Assembly: GCA_013365325.1 (NCBI GenBank)
Contig: JABVXV010000197.1
Coordinates: forward strand, 1-64,000
DNA: 64,000 bases
Reading direction: 5' to 3'
Source: Dipetalonema caudispina
Lineage: Eukaryota; Nematoda; Chromadorea; Rhabditida; Onchocercidae
The position numbers and the translations under genes were made by a program. The notes beneath the pieces are model-generated. The model ran no database searches. It saw nothing but the letters and a program-made list of their open reading frames with translations, and was not told where the DNA came from. This document shows, piece after piece, positions 27,111 through 52,740 of the stretch. Positions within the stretch are counted from its first letter, which is position 1. Every line of letters starts with the position of its first letter.

Positions 27111-28140
27111 AAAATTTCATTTTTTTTTTTTCTCTTTCTGTATTCAACTTAGAAGAACATTACAACAACTTGATCATATTATTTATCATTTAGTGTTACA
27201 ATTTTGAAAGATAATTATGGCATATAAATCACAGTGGAATTTAAAAGAAGTTAAACAATGTGGGTTTGATGATAAAAAAAGTAAGAAAAAAGTAGTTCCC
27301 CATAAAATAAACAAATTTATCAGAATATGTCGAAAATGCCACAAGAGTATGTAGCAAATAATAGTACTATCATATATGATATATTACACTAAACTTTTCA
27401 GTCAGACAAGATTAATTTTTAATACGTAATAATTTGTTAAATATTGATTAAATAAAATTCAAAATAAAATGAAAGGAAAAATGATAAAGTTAAAATCGTA
27501 AACATTAAATGGATGATATTTTTGATGTAAATTTTAACATTACAGCAAAAATCGTCGATCATTTAAAGGTAAATAAACTATAGTAATAGTTTGTCAACTA
27601 ATATGCAATGAATGTATTAAATTTATATATGCATTAGAATTCATTTATAAGTTTCTGATTTGACCAAACATTACTTTATTTGAACTTTTTGACAGCACAA
27701 TTAAGTATCGAAGTATCAAATTAATTTTGTTGAAAAAAAAAAAAAAAAGTATGTGAAATATTTGTAGAATTTTTTTTTTTTCACATAAAATCGTAAATAA
27801 TGATAAATTATTCAATGCATATATACTTATGTATGTGCACTTATTACGTATGTTCACGTGTTGCAGAATAAATAATTCTTGCATGTTCACATGTTAGTGT
27901 ATATGCATTTCTCTTATTTACGTATAATTATTCTTAAAGCATTTGTAGTTTTTCAGCAATAACAGAAATGTTGTCTCAATTTGCTAAAATTGAAATGTAA
28001 TTTTCAATTGTTGAAATTATTTTTTTACTTCTCTTTCTGTCAAAAATATTGCCGATTATTAAAAAATGTTAAAACTATTAATAATTATTAATTAATTGTA
28101 AACATCAGTACTATTATCATAATATAATTGGAAAATACAA

Positions 28141-28143
<3 letters not shown>

Positions 28144-28176
<33 letters not shown>
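28144..28176. repeat. (AT)n dinucleotide microsatellite
   Basis: Uninterrupted TA alternation of about 33 bases in intergenic DNA. Confidence 0.95.
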
Positions 28177-28179
<3 letters not shown>

Positions 28180-29598
28180 ATAAAAAAATTCCAAATAAAG
28201 CCTATTCTTGATATATTGAAATGACAACAAACATATATTATTGATCCAAGAAATGATCCATCATTATAAAATATATTTTTACCCTATCATATTTTATCAA
28301 TAAGCAATTTATCATGCTTCAAAATGGGAATTAAGCAAGATGACATTTTGAAAGCACAACTCGAATAATGCAAAAATTCATATCTAAAATTAACATGGGA
28401 GAGTTATATTTACATGAGATACGAGCAATTTAGAATGAATTTCTATTCATGTTTATATTTCATTTAACTTATTCATTATTTAATCCAGCATTAGCTTAAT
28501 GTAAATTCCGACAATACTTATCATTTCAGCAAACAAAGTTCACCGCATTTATACTTGATTTTCACTTCCGAAAAATAAATTAATTGTTAGCGTGAAGAAA
28601 AAAAAAATGAAGATAAACTGAATAAAATTTGCTGCATTATATTTTTAGTATTTAGTAATGATCTATGATAATGATCGAACATATCACAGCATATTTTGTT
28701 ACTGATAACAACCGAACATACCAGTATGTATAGTCATCAGAATTTTAATGATAAATTTGGTAAGTCTGAGCCCAGAAACTTTGGAAGATACATTTTCCAC
28801 CTTTATTCACACGGTGAATTGTTAAACAAGATTTTCATTCAGGCAATATCTATCACCAGCTAGCACATTGCTTTTTAGAAATATTAGATAATTTCGTTCC
28901 GATAATTTGTCGACAAACATGTATTGTTTTAAATTTAACACAATTCATACACTACATATCTTCTGTTGAATGCCGCCTTCTATGTTTGACTTAAAACTGT
29001 GCTTCCGAAAGAAACTAATTAACAAAAGAATAATAAAACATTGAAACAATATGAAGTATAAACCGCTCCATATAATATTCTCGCCTAGATAACACCATAC
29101 CTTGATAAGGTTTAAGTTTTACTTAGAATAACGACTTACTTGAATTTAAATTTTAAAATGATCAAAGGTAAATTGTCAGAAAAAACTGAAATAACTTTAC
29201 CATAAGTAAGTAGAAACTTTCTTTGGTATTCAATACTTACAATCAACTTAATAAATATCACAAGGTCAAGATCAAAATTAATCATTTAGCTTATTCTATT
29301 TCATGTTTACGTTTATAACACGATCCACTGTAGACCACCACAACAAGTATTTTCAGAATAAGTCGACTGTTCAAACTTTCTACTTCAATCATACCGTAAA
29401 ATTTACTGATATTAGTTCTTCTGTTATTCAATAAAATTATTATTCAAACGTTTGTCTGTGGAACACGATCAAACAGGATTTCTCTTCCTCAACCAAACTA
29501 GCTAACAAATACCTCTTTTACAACATAAATCGTCAGATACAAAGATCATAGATTAGATACAGTTTTGGGATTGTTTACTGAGAATGGTGAAGCAAAAA

Positions 29599-30544
29599 TC
29601 AACTGGTTTCTTGTTTGTTCTCCGGACCGAAATAAGAATATCGTTCGATTTCTTTTCGTAACGGTTCATAATAACCCCAATCGTATTTTGCCTTTTTTGG
29701 AAATAATATTTCTGGTAAACCACGCGCTCTCATTCCTTCTGTTTCCTTCCAATTTTTATAATCCTGTTCGGTATCAAGGATATTTGTTATGATACAAAAT
29801 GGAATTGATATCAAACCAGCAAGCCTATAATAATAAACTACTTATATTACTTACTTCCAGTTGTGTCCATTATAAGTTAATCTTCTTGGATTATCTTCAT
29901 GAATAAACTATCCTGAAAATATTATAATGAATTATTGCGTTCATCAAAAGATAATAGGATTAATTATGGTTTAGAAAATTTCTGAAACTTTCTTAAGCAA
30001 TTCAAAACTTCAATTTCCTGTTTCTTTCATGAAAATGTTCAACACTTACATGCCAAGTCGTGGATTTCCTGTAATACCGTAGAAGAACAGATTTGACAGG
30101 GTAAAGCTAACTACTGTTGACACAACTGTGGTTGGAAATCCCGGATCAGCTTGAAGTTTTTCCTGAACAATATATATATGTAGCATTTATGGATGATACA
30201 AGAATTCAAATTTTGATGTACTTTCATTTGCAAATATTATCCAATTAAATCGGTGATACTGTTAGTAAAAAAAAAAAAAAAGAAAACAAAAACGGGAAAG
30301 GGAGAAATAAGGCACAATTTTTTAAGATTGGAGAAAACGGTCATGCAACGGATTTGACGGCACCTGTCAAACTACTATTTCATCTATTCCATTATACGGT
30401 ATTCTTTCCTCTTTTTTCCTTAATTTTTTGGAATAAATAATTCTATAATGAAAGTCTTCAAGTCCTAAAGTTATAAAGTTTAACCTTCAAGCTAATTTTA
30501 CGTAGAGGTTGAACTTCATCGAGAGACTCATCTTCTGCAGACAT
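29599..30544 (-). CDS. Small protein with two hydrophobic segments, family not recognised
   Basis: Three exons, 30485-30544, 30050-30162 and 29599-29824, join with phases 0 and 2 into 132 aa ending in TGA. An acidic N-terminus (MSAEDESLDEVQPLRK) precedes two short hydrophobic stretches, about 31-50 (TTVVSTVVSFTLSNLFFYGI) and about 57-76 (LGMLAGLISIPFCIITNIL). These are separated by a tight GNPR turn, which suggests a hairpin in a membrane. The hydrophilic C-terminal half is rich in aromatic and charged residues (DWGYYEP, ERYSYFG). The size and two-helix plan recall small accessory subunits of mitochondrial complexes such as NDUFC2, but no diagnostic motif supports that. TATTTTTAAG just before the start codon may be a spliced-leader acceptor. 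The three-exon structure and in-frame joins make it a confident gene; its function is unknown. Confidence 0.82.
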
Positions 30545-32876
30545 CCTTAAAAATATTTTCTACAACATCTTCATCACAAAAATAACAATCTGAAAAAGAC
30601 GAAATCTGAAAATCCTACAAAAACCTAATGTTCATCATTGTGAACAGCATCAAATGAAGCATAATGTATATCACTCTGTATTTAATATATCTTCTTTAAA
30701 CTTTTTTTCGTTTTTTGTTCGTCAAAAAAGTAGCTATTAGAAATTTGATAGAATATTTCCCTTCCAGAAAATATTAAATTTCAAAAGTAACAATAGATCA
30801 TGCTGCTATAAATGTTTGATTAAATACACGCACTTTCGTTCGCTATTTGGACAAAATTTAGATAGATTTAAATATCACACCATTTCAGATAAATAACACT
30901 CTTGTATCAAAATTTCAGTTGACGGAAAAAAAAAAATCTTGCTTTTGCAGTAAAAATGTATTATACAGAATTTATTACTTCAAAAATACAACCAAATCGT
31001 AAACATTTCTTCCAAATATTACCGTGACCTATACCTATGTAGGATATACCACATACATTTTCTAAACGTATTTAAGAAAACATATGTGGTATATCCACTT
31101 TTACGTTTCTAAATACTATATTGATACAATCTCATTCCTACTGTAAAAGCATCTATAATGTTAGTACATTTTCGTATTGTTAACGAATTATCGATAACCG
31201 TTCTAAACTAATACAAATTCTTTATTTAATTAATGAAAGAGAAAAGGGAAATACATCATTCAATTAAAACAAACATACAATCTCTTGTTTCCGAATAATA
31301 GTAAAACGTATCAATTTGATGATATTTTCCATGGAAATAACGCATTATCCCTTGATTAACTAAATTCTTTCATACAAGAGCTGGAATTAGAGAAAATTTT
31401 CATCAAGACGGATGGTAAATGAAAAATTCCAAAATATGATTAGGATAGAAGGCTAACAGAGGTATATTCTTGTGGAAACAAGTATTTTGCTCATTTTTGG
31501 ACAGCATCTTACTATCACCGAAATCTAGAAAAAAAAATAAACAATCAATAAACAGGCAAATTATCACATAAAAATTATATATTAGAAATAATGTAAAATG
31601 CAAAATCGTTCCCTAGTTTAGCAACCAGATACTGTTTAAATTTCGAAATTGCAACTACAATGAAGGAGCTTTGTATTTAGCTGATCGGATTAAGACAATA
31701 GCTTGAAGTATATTCAGATCGTAAAACGAATAATCAACACATTATGCATTATCTCAATCCGAGAAGGAGGGAAATTACAAAATAAAAAATGTAATTTTTT
31801 AAATGTGTGGAAGAAAAAGGTAATTTTTCTTAACTGCAACTATACCAGAGATAGCTTTTCGTGAAAATTAAAAACTTTATTGAAGGACAGTAAGTAGTAA
31901 GGTTTTGTAAGAAATAGGGTGCAAGATTACATTCCCTTCTTCCCCTCCTCAAAAAGAAGCAAAGCTAGGCCAACATACTATTGCAGGCCTGGATAACACA
32001 GGAAACAAGAATTGCAAGCAAAAGGCGGTTTAACCGATTGGAAATTAATCTAAATTTCTGTGTGATACCATCACGTAGAAATAAAAAGAGCGGAAAAAAC
32101 TAAATCGTTATTTTTTCCTCTGAATAAAAAATGAATTTTTCACAGACAGTGGAAATGTTCAAGGAAAGTTCAAGGAAATTTCGCATTAAAGAAGAAAAAA
32201 CAATTGTGAAATAAAACTAAAACAGAGTTAGCAAGGAAGAAATTTCTGAGCCTTAGAAATTTCTGAGTCTAGTAAAAGGATTTGAAGATTATGTTTATGG
32301 CAAAAACAATCACTGATGAAATAATTTAATGAGTGAGAAAATTCCAAAACGAGAAATCGCTACTGCACTAAAATCTAAATGAACAGACAAACAGCGAAAA
32401 CATATGTGATAACAGGCACCAAGTGCAAAAGACATGAAGCAAAACGATGGAATCAAGCAAAAACTAAATGCCAAAGAAAATTTCAAAATAAATATCTCCT
32501 CAAATGCGATCCAGGTAATAATTTTTTTGATTTCTTTTGAAAATGTTTTGAAATTTCTAAGTTTAAGCGTCTAGGAAAAGTCAAACACAGTGTCAGCCAT
32601 ATATTATATCTTTAATTCTTGAGATTTTGATGATCAAATTAAAAAAAGAGCACATGGAATAAATCAGTGGGGAAAGGATCCGCTTGATCGTTATAGAAAA
32701 TGATCATTACTTTCCTTTTTGAAATTATATGGAAACAGACAAATCTGTTCCTTAATTTGCAAGCATTTCTTTTTTCCTTCTATTACCATATGAAAATAAG
32801 GATAAAAGAAGAAAAAGGCACTCTCTGCTAGCTCCTATACAAAAATGAAATTCAGAAAAGAAAGAAGAGCTTCTCA
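30545..32876. other. Intergenic region
   Basis: No gene I can support strongly. A long inverted repeat sits at 31042-31096. On the + strand, an acceptor-like TATTGCAG at 31979-31986 is followed by a 38-codon open segment to a TAA at 32101. I do not call it, for want of a partner exon. Confidence 0.55.
31042..31096. repeat. Inverted repeat with 14-base perfect arms
   Basis: GGATATACCACATA (31042-31055) is exactly complementary to TATGTGGTATATCC (31083-31096), separated by 27 bases. The match extends imperfectly inward (CATTTTCT against AGAAAACA). It could fold as a hairpin, or mark a small inverted-repeat element. No flanking duplication was noticed. Confidence 0.75.
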
Positions 32877-45738
<12,862 letters not shown>

Positions 45739-46548
45739 AACGTAATGCTGATAGTCGAAATAGATCCAACAAAATGAAGAAATGGAAAAAGGAAAATATG
45801 AATGAATGAATGGATGGATGGATGGACTAGAAAGGAAGAAAGCACAAATTTGCACGATGCGAATGGAAGGAAAAAGGAACGTAGAATAGAGAGCGAAAAA
45901 ATAAAAATACTTGAACCTAGTAATCAGAACAATACACGCTTTCAAATTTTGATCTTCTGAAGTAAATCAGTAAATATCCAGAAGTTAGGATGGTAGTAGC
46001 AATAGCAGCACTGGAACAAGATGGAAATCACCATCCACTCCCTTCCATGTGGTGCAATTTAGAACATCCACAAATCTATAGCGATGCAGCTTATGCTTTT
46101 CTGGAATGGAAAAGTCTGAAATGAATAGAAAACTACTTGAAACATTTCAGCTAGTCGAAATGACAAATCATCGAATGATGCTGCGCAACGAACGAAAGGG
46201 TGACGATAAGGGAAAAATTAAAAAAAAAAAAAAAATTGTCCGGTATACAAAATCACCTGGCAATGGCATGATTTCATATGTCGAACTTCGAACTTTGAAC
46301 TGATAATGCCACTTCCGATAATTTTACTCATTTGTCTAACAATGAGGGTAATCGTACAGTTTTTACTAAGTACATCAATAAATGAACTATTATAATGATC
46401 GGAAATGGCTCAAGTTTCGCAATGCATCATTTGGCGGTAACAGTGCAACTGTGCACATCACCAGAGTCGAATGATATCCTGGAAGAAGCCCGCAATGTCA
46501 GCTGTCAAAATATATAAATACAGTAGTTTAGTCTCTCAGAGAAGAAGG
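45739..46548. other. Region upstream of the main PKN start
   Basis: An acceptor-like ACTATCAG lies at 45748-45755 on the minus strand, 9 bases before the PKN ATG, so either trans-splicing or a further 5' exon is possible. A minus-strand segment at 46257-46299 has good flanking splice sites and contains an ATG (MKSCHCQ) whose phase would join in frame to that acceptor. A GGAT-type tetranucleotide run is at about 45808-45829. The + strand has a TATA-like TATATAAATA at 46511-46520. Confidence 0.4.
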
Positions 46549-46596
46549 ATGAAGAAGGGCGAAGAAAACGAAACCGACGAAGGAGAAGACGGGAAG
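46549..46596 (+). other. Candidate first coding exon of a divergent gene
   Basis: ATG at 46549 begins a 16-codon open segment (MKKGEENETDEGEDGK) that ends at a donor GTATGC in phase 0. It lies 29 bases downstream of TATATAAATA (46511-46520). The composition is purine-rich, which alone could give this charged sequence. I found no downstream partner exon on the + strand. Confidence 0.2.
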
Positions 46597-46858
46597 GTAT
46601 GCAGAATTCAATAAGTCAAGGAATATATATATTTATATATATCATGTGATACTTAAAAGAGACCAAAAGATAAAGAAATGGAAAAAAGTAAAAAAACTGA
46701 AGCAATCTTAGTTCTTATTTAATTAAACATTTAATTATAAAATAAAATTACATGGCATAAAAATTAGTCTTATTCGATCAGAGTTAACTTTTAAAAGCCA
46801 CCAGTCTCTCCTCGTGTTGTGAATTCAGAGGTGTAGATGTAATGTATGCATTTTGTGT

Positions 46859-46962
46859 ATATGTGTGTGTGTGTGTGTGTATGTGTGTGTGTGTGTATGT
46901 GTGTGTGTGTATGTGTGTGTGTGTGTGTGTGTATGTGTGTGTGTATGGGTATGTGTAGGTGT
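46859..46962. repeat. (GT)n microsatellite with AT interruptions
   Basis: GT repeats broken by single AT steps over about 100 bases. Both strands appear open through it because the repeat makes Cys/Val or Thr/His codons; neither frame is supported as a gene. Confidence 0.95.
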
Positions 46963-49904
46963 GCATTTTTCCTCTTTCAATCAAAGTTACCGTTAAAAAA
47001 ATGTTCGTTTTCTTCCTATCAATACATCGCCAATGCTTTCGAAACAACTTTTGAAATGAAAACATATTTTTCCCGATTAAACAAGAATTTTCAAATAGAA
47101 AAACGATGGGCTGTCGTAACCACTGCATTTTCCCTATGATATACATCAAACTGATCGATAATCGATATTTTCCACATTCATCTAGAAAATAATTAATATC
47201 GTTCTATAAGTAAAAAAGAAATGAACTGAGGAAACTATCTGTGATGGCAAAAAAAGTAACGGAATAAATATATCAATAACACATACAACTACATGAAATA
47301 TGCAACAAGTAAAAAAGTTTGCCATAATGGTTTTAGTTGGTTATAAAAAAAAAAGCAACTTTAAAAATTAATAGCCAGACAAAAATGTACGAATGAGTAA
47401 AGAAATTATGTACACAACTAATTAGTAAAGAAAGCACAGTGGTCCCAATAACAACCAACTAATCATCTCTTCAACAAATTTTTCGTCTTATCTTTGCTTC
47501 ATATCGCATCAACCAATCAATACATTGGTCGATTCATTAGACTTTTGAAAATTTTTCTAAAAGAAAAAAAGAGGAAGAAAAATGAAGCCGCCATTTGCAA
47601 AATGACAATCATCCATCCCATTCTCCACGCATCAATTCACCTATCAATGTGTCTTCTTACCCTTTTCTCTCTCTTTCTCAAAAAAAAAAAGGAGAAATTT
47701 ACACACCCAGGATGAAGAAACAAAAAAATGAAGCTGAACCGATGAAAATATTCAGCATGAGATTTTGAAACTTCAATAAAATATTTGTTAAAATACAAAA
47801 AAACGAAAAATACAGTATCGCTCAGCAGCAAAGATGTTTGAGAGAAGGCTAAAGTAAATCATTTTTCAAAACAACTATTAATAAAAAAGTATCACCTGTC
47901 TGATCTGAACAGTGTTTACCTTTCATCTATTGTTCATACCATTTTTCTTACTGGTAACATAGCTGTCATGAGAAATATGAAAAAAGAAAAGAAAAATGGG
48001 CCGGTAAAAAAAACGAATAGTCGTGCGAATGAACTGAAAGGATTATCCTACAGTTCGACGGATTAAAATGTAAAATCGGTATGATACTAAGCTTAAATTT
48101 TTTCTCTAAAAGTATACTTCTTTCTTTTTGATCAAATAGAGCTCGTTACAGTTCGAAATTAAAATTATTGACTAAAATTAAACACTCAACAGAAGTGAAT
48201 TCGTGCAATGACATCCACAGACTAGATGATTTTTGACGGTACAGCTCTGGCTATAAACCAATTTTATAATTTCGATGCTTATTAATAATTCGGAATGCTA
48301 ACTGTAAAAAGAAATAGACGAATACAAATAATTAATAAGCTTCTCAGTAATGGTAACTGACAACTACTATCAACGATGCAACAAGAACACAAATGATAAA
48401 TAAAGGATTCATCATCTTATTTCCTTTTCTGCAAATTTGAAAAAACTTCTTACCTCAATAATGAATATGTATTCCATCTTAAATACAAATCTCATACTTC
48501 ATAATGAACACTTTACGACTATTATTACAACTTATTGAACACTTACATAAAAATTTGTTAGTAGAGTTTCCTCCATTCTTCCATCATAAACTTATTAGAA
48601 AGAGAATATTACACTGAATCGTTTTAAAATATATTTCTTGAAGACTAATTTCCTCTGAGAAAATAGAAAATAAATGAGGAAAACATTTTGCGTCATAAAT
48701 TTATCCCTACTTTTTCATGTTGCCAAGGAAATTATGAATTGCACTAATGCAAAAAGCTCCCTTATGATCAGTAATTACACGTGGGAAATGGGTAATTCGA
48801 TTCATCAGTCATTAAAACTTCTGCTTTAGTAATGCACAATTTCCTACTACCAATAGTAAACAATCTAGATAAATTAACCAAAATAAGCTAACACATGAAA
48901 AACCATAAAACTTCCCCTTATACGCGTCATCACAGAAAAGTAGACCAATAATCGACTAATTTGAGAGACGAATAAATCACAAGCACTACTCATACACAAA
49001 CGCCTAAAGCTAAATATATGCAATCAGATAAAAGAAAACATGAAATTAAAACTTTTCGACTATTCGAAATCAATTATTACAACTGTTAAGATGCAAAAAA
49101 TTTTCAAAAAACTATGTATCATTTTATCTACCAGCTTTTCATCACAAAAATATATCACGCATATATGGTTTTATATAAAAAACACAGAAAAAAGAAGGGG
49201 AAAAAAAAGATGAACTGTTTGATGTAAAACTCTACAAATATTAAAATTAATTATTAAAGATAATTATAATGTAAGAGGAAAGGAGGGAGAGAAAAAGTAA
49301 GAATAAATTTAATATGTAAAATAATAATAATAATAAGAAGATGATTACTTCTTATAACAAACATTCATAAACATTAAGTACTTAAATATATACATTACAT
49401 ATACACACACACATATATATATATATATGCGCACACATGCATACATCATTGCTTCAAGTAGAACGAGCGCTCTTTCCGAAATTTTTTAAATGATGTGGGA
49501 AAGTCTTCCAGCTAGCAACAATATATGTATGTGTACATTGATCCTATCAACACTTCTTGAAATTAAACTTAAAATACTTTTCCGTCAAGTTCACTACTTT
49601 TTTCTAAATGTCTACAATTCACTAATAGTATGATCAACAAATCGATTAAACAAAGCGGTTTTATTGACTACTGATATCTTGTAGTTTTCGTTTTTCTACG
49701 AGAAAGTCAACATTTACTACAGCATCTGATACAAAATGTTATAGTAATCGAATGATTCTTCTTGCTTTAACTGCATTTAAATATTTGTTGAAAGGAAAAT
49801 ATTAACAACGAATGTGTTGTAAATTTAAAATAATATATGAAGTCGTTGAAAAGTACATCTATTTTTTGCTTTAAATAAGTAAAATCATATCCTAGAACGA
49901 TTAC
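46963..49904. other. Gene-poor stretch
   Basis: No supported coding exon. It contains a mixed AC/AT microsatellite near 49403-49428. It may be a long 5' intron of the kinase gene if the exon candidates to its right are real. Confidence 0.5.
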
Positions 49905-49955
49905 CTTTCCAGGACCGAAACCATTAAGCGATGATTTAAGGCTTGCAGCGCAGAG
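49905..49955 (-). other. Candidate alternative 5' exon of the PKN gene
   Basis: On the minus strand, an acceptor TTAG at 49956-49959 is followed by 51 bases and a donor GTAATC. Two frames are open. In one, an ATG at 49924 gives MVSVLE plus two bases (phase 2). This phase is exactly what the second PKN exon (45314-45482) accepts, so it would replace the MADVAHPDP start with another N-terminus before HR1a. The local G+C rise supports an exon, but the match of phase is only a one-in-three coincidence. Confidence 0.35.
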
Positions 49956-51164
49956 CTAAAGCCTAATAAATGAATAAACGAATAGCCTAACAAATGAATA
50001 GAAAAAAAAAAGGAAAAAAAGCAATTCAAAGTTTAACATGAGTAAATCTTTTATGCATTTAGAAAAAATAAAAAAAAAAAACAGGAATATTGATCATTTC
50101 CGAATTTTCTTGTTGACGATATAAAGATGTACATATCCTGATGAGAAGTAATTTAACTCGTTCAAAACCACTACTTATGAAATAAAGCAATACTTTAACG
50201 AGTTATTCTTAAAGTGAAGCATCGCAAATAATCGCAATACTACAGTGGGGCTACATGCTGCAGATAGAGATACGTAAATTAAATTATATATGGGGAGTAC
50301 TTTTCGCGGCTGTGCAAAATGTCAGCATTATCAATGCATGGCATCTAAAATTATCAATTAGTAGTGGAAATTTGAACTCATGAATTGCATGCAATTAGAA
50401 TTCAAGATCACAAGCGCAAACAACCAAACCCAACAACTACGCTAAAATTTGGCTAAGAAAAGAAAAGAAAAAAGAGGAAAAAAATCGAGGCATAATTGAA
50501 TAAAAAAGAAGACTACCAATCAATTGGTAATTCCTTGAGAAAGTATACTGTGATCTTCGATCAAAATATAACTTAAATGTAATCTCACGTAATTTATTGG
50601 TACGAAAAAATTGCGACAATACATAAGTTTATAGCCGTAAAACCGACCAATGTTGAATCAAATTAACTCATCCAATAGAAGCTTATGATGATCCGAAACA
50701 ACTGGTAAAACAAGCGAGAAATTAATCCATAACTGGAATCGTATCAAATCAGTGGTGTAATAGTATGATAATGTGTAAAATTAAATTCGAATGACAAAAA
50801 AGGAAAAAAAAAATCCAGTTTTGATCAGTTTTAATAAAAATAGTAATGAATTTATTTGAAGTCCAATATTCATGCCATTTCTTAGATAATAATGCTTAAA
50901 TAAAACTAACAAAGAATGACATGGTATTAAAATTATGTACATTTAACGTATGATATGCTTTTACGTATGATACGCTTTTTAATCTATCCGTTATATAACG
51001 ATATTATCGATACCTAACATCTAGTAATTGAATATAGTTTTATCAATAATGGTACCTGAAAATTTAAAGTACCACATCATGGTGGAATGGATGATGGTTT
51101 GAACAATGAGACAAAGTAAACATCGCAGAAAATGACACAAAATAATGATACGCGCAACAATTAC
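49956..51164. other. Gene-poor stretch
   Basis: No coding exon that I can support. Contains poly-A runs near 50071-50080 and scattered AT-rich tracts. Confidence 0.5.
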
Positions 51165-51220
51165 TTGAAATATACTTTATTCACATGTTCATCGGTATAT
51201 CCCAGAGAACAGATGTACAT
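51165..51220 (-). other. Candidate distal first exon of the PKN gene
   Basis: An ATG at 51220 on the minus strand opens 18 codons (MYICSLGYTDEHVNKVYF) and ends at a donor GTAATT in phase 2, again compatible with PKN exon 2 at 45482. Just upstream (51221-51430) is the least AT-rich piece of the 46-55 kb stretch, with a CACGTG box at 51309-51314, and it could be a promoter. Evidence is circumstantial. Confidence 0.25.
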
Positions 51221-51430
51221 CTCTCGAATCAAACCCCCGCTTATCAAAACCCTCTCGAAAACCCAGTAGCGAAATAGTACCAATGTGAACGTATAATTTC
51301 GGAGTGTGCACGTGTAAAATTCGGACAAACAGTGTGCGAGTTATCGTCGATTTTTATGAAACATATCGCTGATGGGAATTATGATCGATGTTAGTGGTGA
51401 GTGGGTGGATGGATAGATGGATGGACTAAA
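51221..51430 (-). promoter_or_regulatory. Possible promoter island
   Basis: A G+C-richer block than its flanks, containing CACGTG (51309-51314) and a short GGAT/GGTG run (about 51402-51424). It lies upstream of the distal first-exon candidate. Its role is inferred only from composition and position. Confidence 0.2.
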
Positions 51431-52682
51431 GAGCCAAGCTTTATGGTGAATACTTGGCTGTTAGACTTCAGTTAACCGATCTGTGTCCAACAATTAGCAT
51501 ATCTTATAATACGGGAATGATCAAATAATAAATGATAATGTTTGATAAATAAAATGTTATATTTTGCATGATTTACTAATCAGATTATTTTTCCTCCAGA
51601 AATTCTTCTATTAAATCTTTCATGTTCAAAAATTTGCATAAATTACAAAAGTTTTCTATTTTTCACTTTTTTCTCCAACAATTAATAATATATATTACTA
51701 TTGCATTTAATCTTTGAACTTCACTACCAAAATTTTAAGTTTGCTTTCATCCTAATTTTAATTTCTTGTTAAGTTGTTTACATTAAAAATTAATTATTGG
51801 TTGTATTGACGGAATAATAGGAGAATCGGATTGATGGTAATGGTATCATATTAACTACAAATAGTGTTAGAAGCATTTATTACAGAAATCTTATATGGAT
51901 AATTCTTTTCCTCTTCTTGCTTTTCGTACAGAATGTTTTTTTGAAATTAAATATCAATATCAAATTTTGATAAAATGTTGATTTAAAATACCTATAATTG
52001 AAGTCTTGGATAGGATTTCAGACAATTGTTTGAATTTGAAGCAATTAACAAATAGAGCAGTTGAGACGGATAATCGTTCGCATATTTACGTTTGTTAATA
52101 TTTATGTATGGTTGTCATGCAGCTTTTTTGATTTAAAAAAAATTTTCAATTCAGAAATTCCGATCATAATTTTAAAATTGAGTAAATTGTTAGTGGATAA
52201 TAAAACTTGACAAATTTTAGTTTTTTGTTTTTTCTTCATTAATTTCATATATCACTTCTTATACATGTATGATAATGTATTAAAATAGTGTGTGTAATAA
52301 GTTCGATTTTGAGGCTGTTTTTTTTTTCTTTAATTTTAATTCCTTCTTTTCTTAAGATAGAAGGATTAATTATTTTTTTTTTTTTCTCTATATGCTATTG
52401 AAATTCATCCCGAACAAAAATTCCAATATTAATTTCACGTTTGCAATGATTTCATTTTCGAATTTCATCACAAAAGAAATAAATTTTCAAACGACACCTA
52501 TGAAAAAATGCATTTCAGTTTTGAGATTTCGTCTAATTTCAATAATAATCTATGGAAATGAAAATGATACAAATATCAAAGCATAAGAGTGAAAATTCAG
52601 TGTTGTTGCATGTTGATCAACGTAAATCCAATGGTATATCGAAATAGTGCCAAGCATCCATTGGCCTATTAAACTAAGCTAG

Positions 52683-52740
52683 CTGTTATTATTGTTGCTA
52701 GACATTTAATTCTGTTATTATTGTTGCTAGACATTTAATT
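52683..52740. repeat. Perfect 29-base tandem duplication
   Basis: A 29-base unit beginning CTGTTATTATTGTTGCTAGA is present twice, head to tail, at 52683-52711 and 52712-52740 without a mismatch, which suggests a recent duplication. Confidence 0.95.

Larger units (their letters stand above)
25605..29598. other. Intergenic region upstream of the collagen gene
   Basis: About 4 kb of AT-rich DNA without a supported exon. It holds the presumed collagen promoter (nearest the 25.6 kb end), a poly-A run at 26228-26249, a 22-base minisatellite at 27014-27110 and an AT microsatellite at 28144-28176. Confidence 0.55.

Noticed and set aside
31987..32103. + strand segment after TATTGCAG, open for 38 codons to a TAA
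   Set aside because: No upstream exon, start codon or recognisable sequence; the one acceptor-like site is not enough.
46784..47149. Open frames of about 100-120 codons over the GT repeat on both strands
   Set aside because: The dinucleotide repeat has no stop codon in any frame, and the flanks look non-coding.
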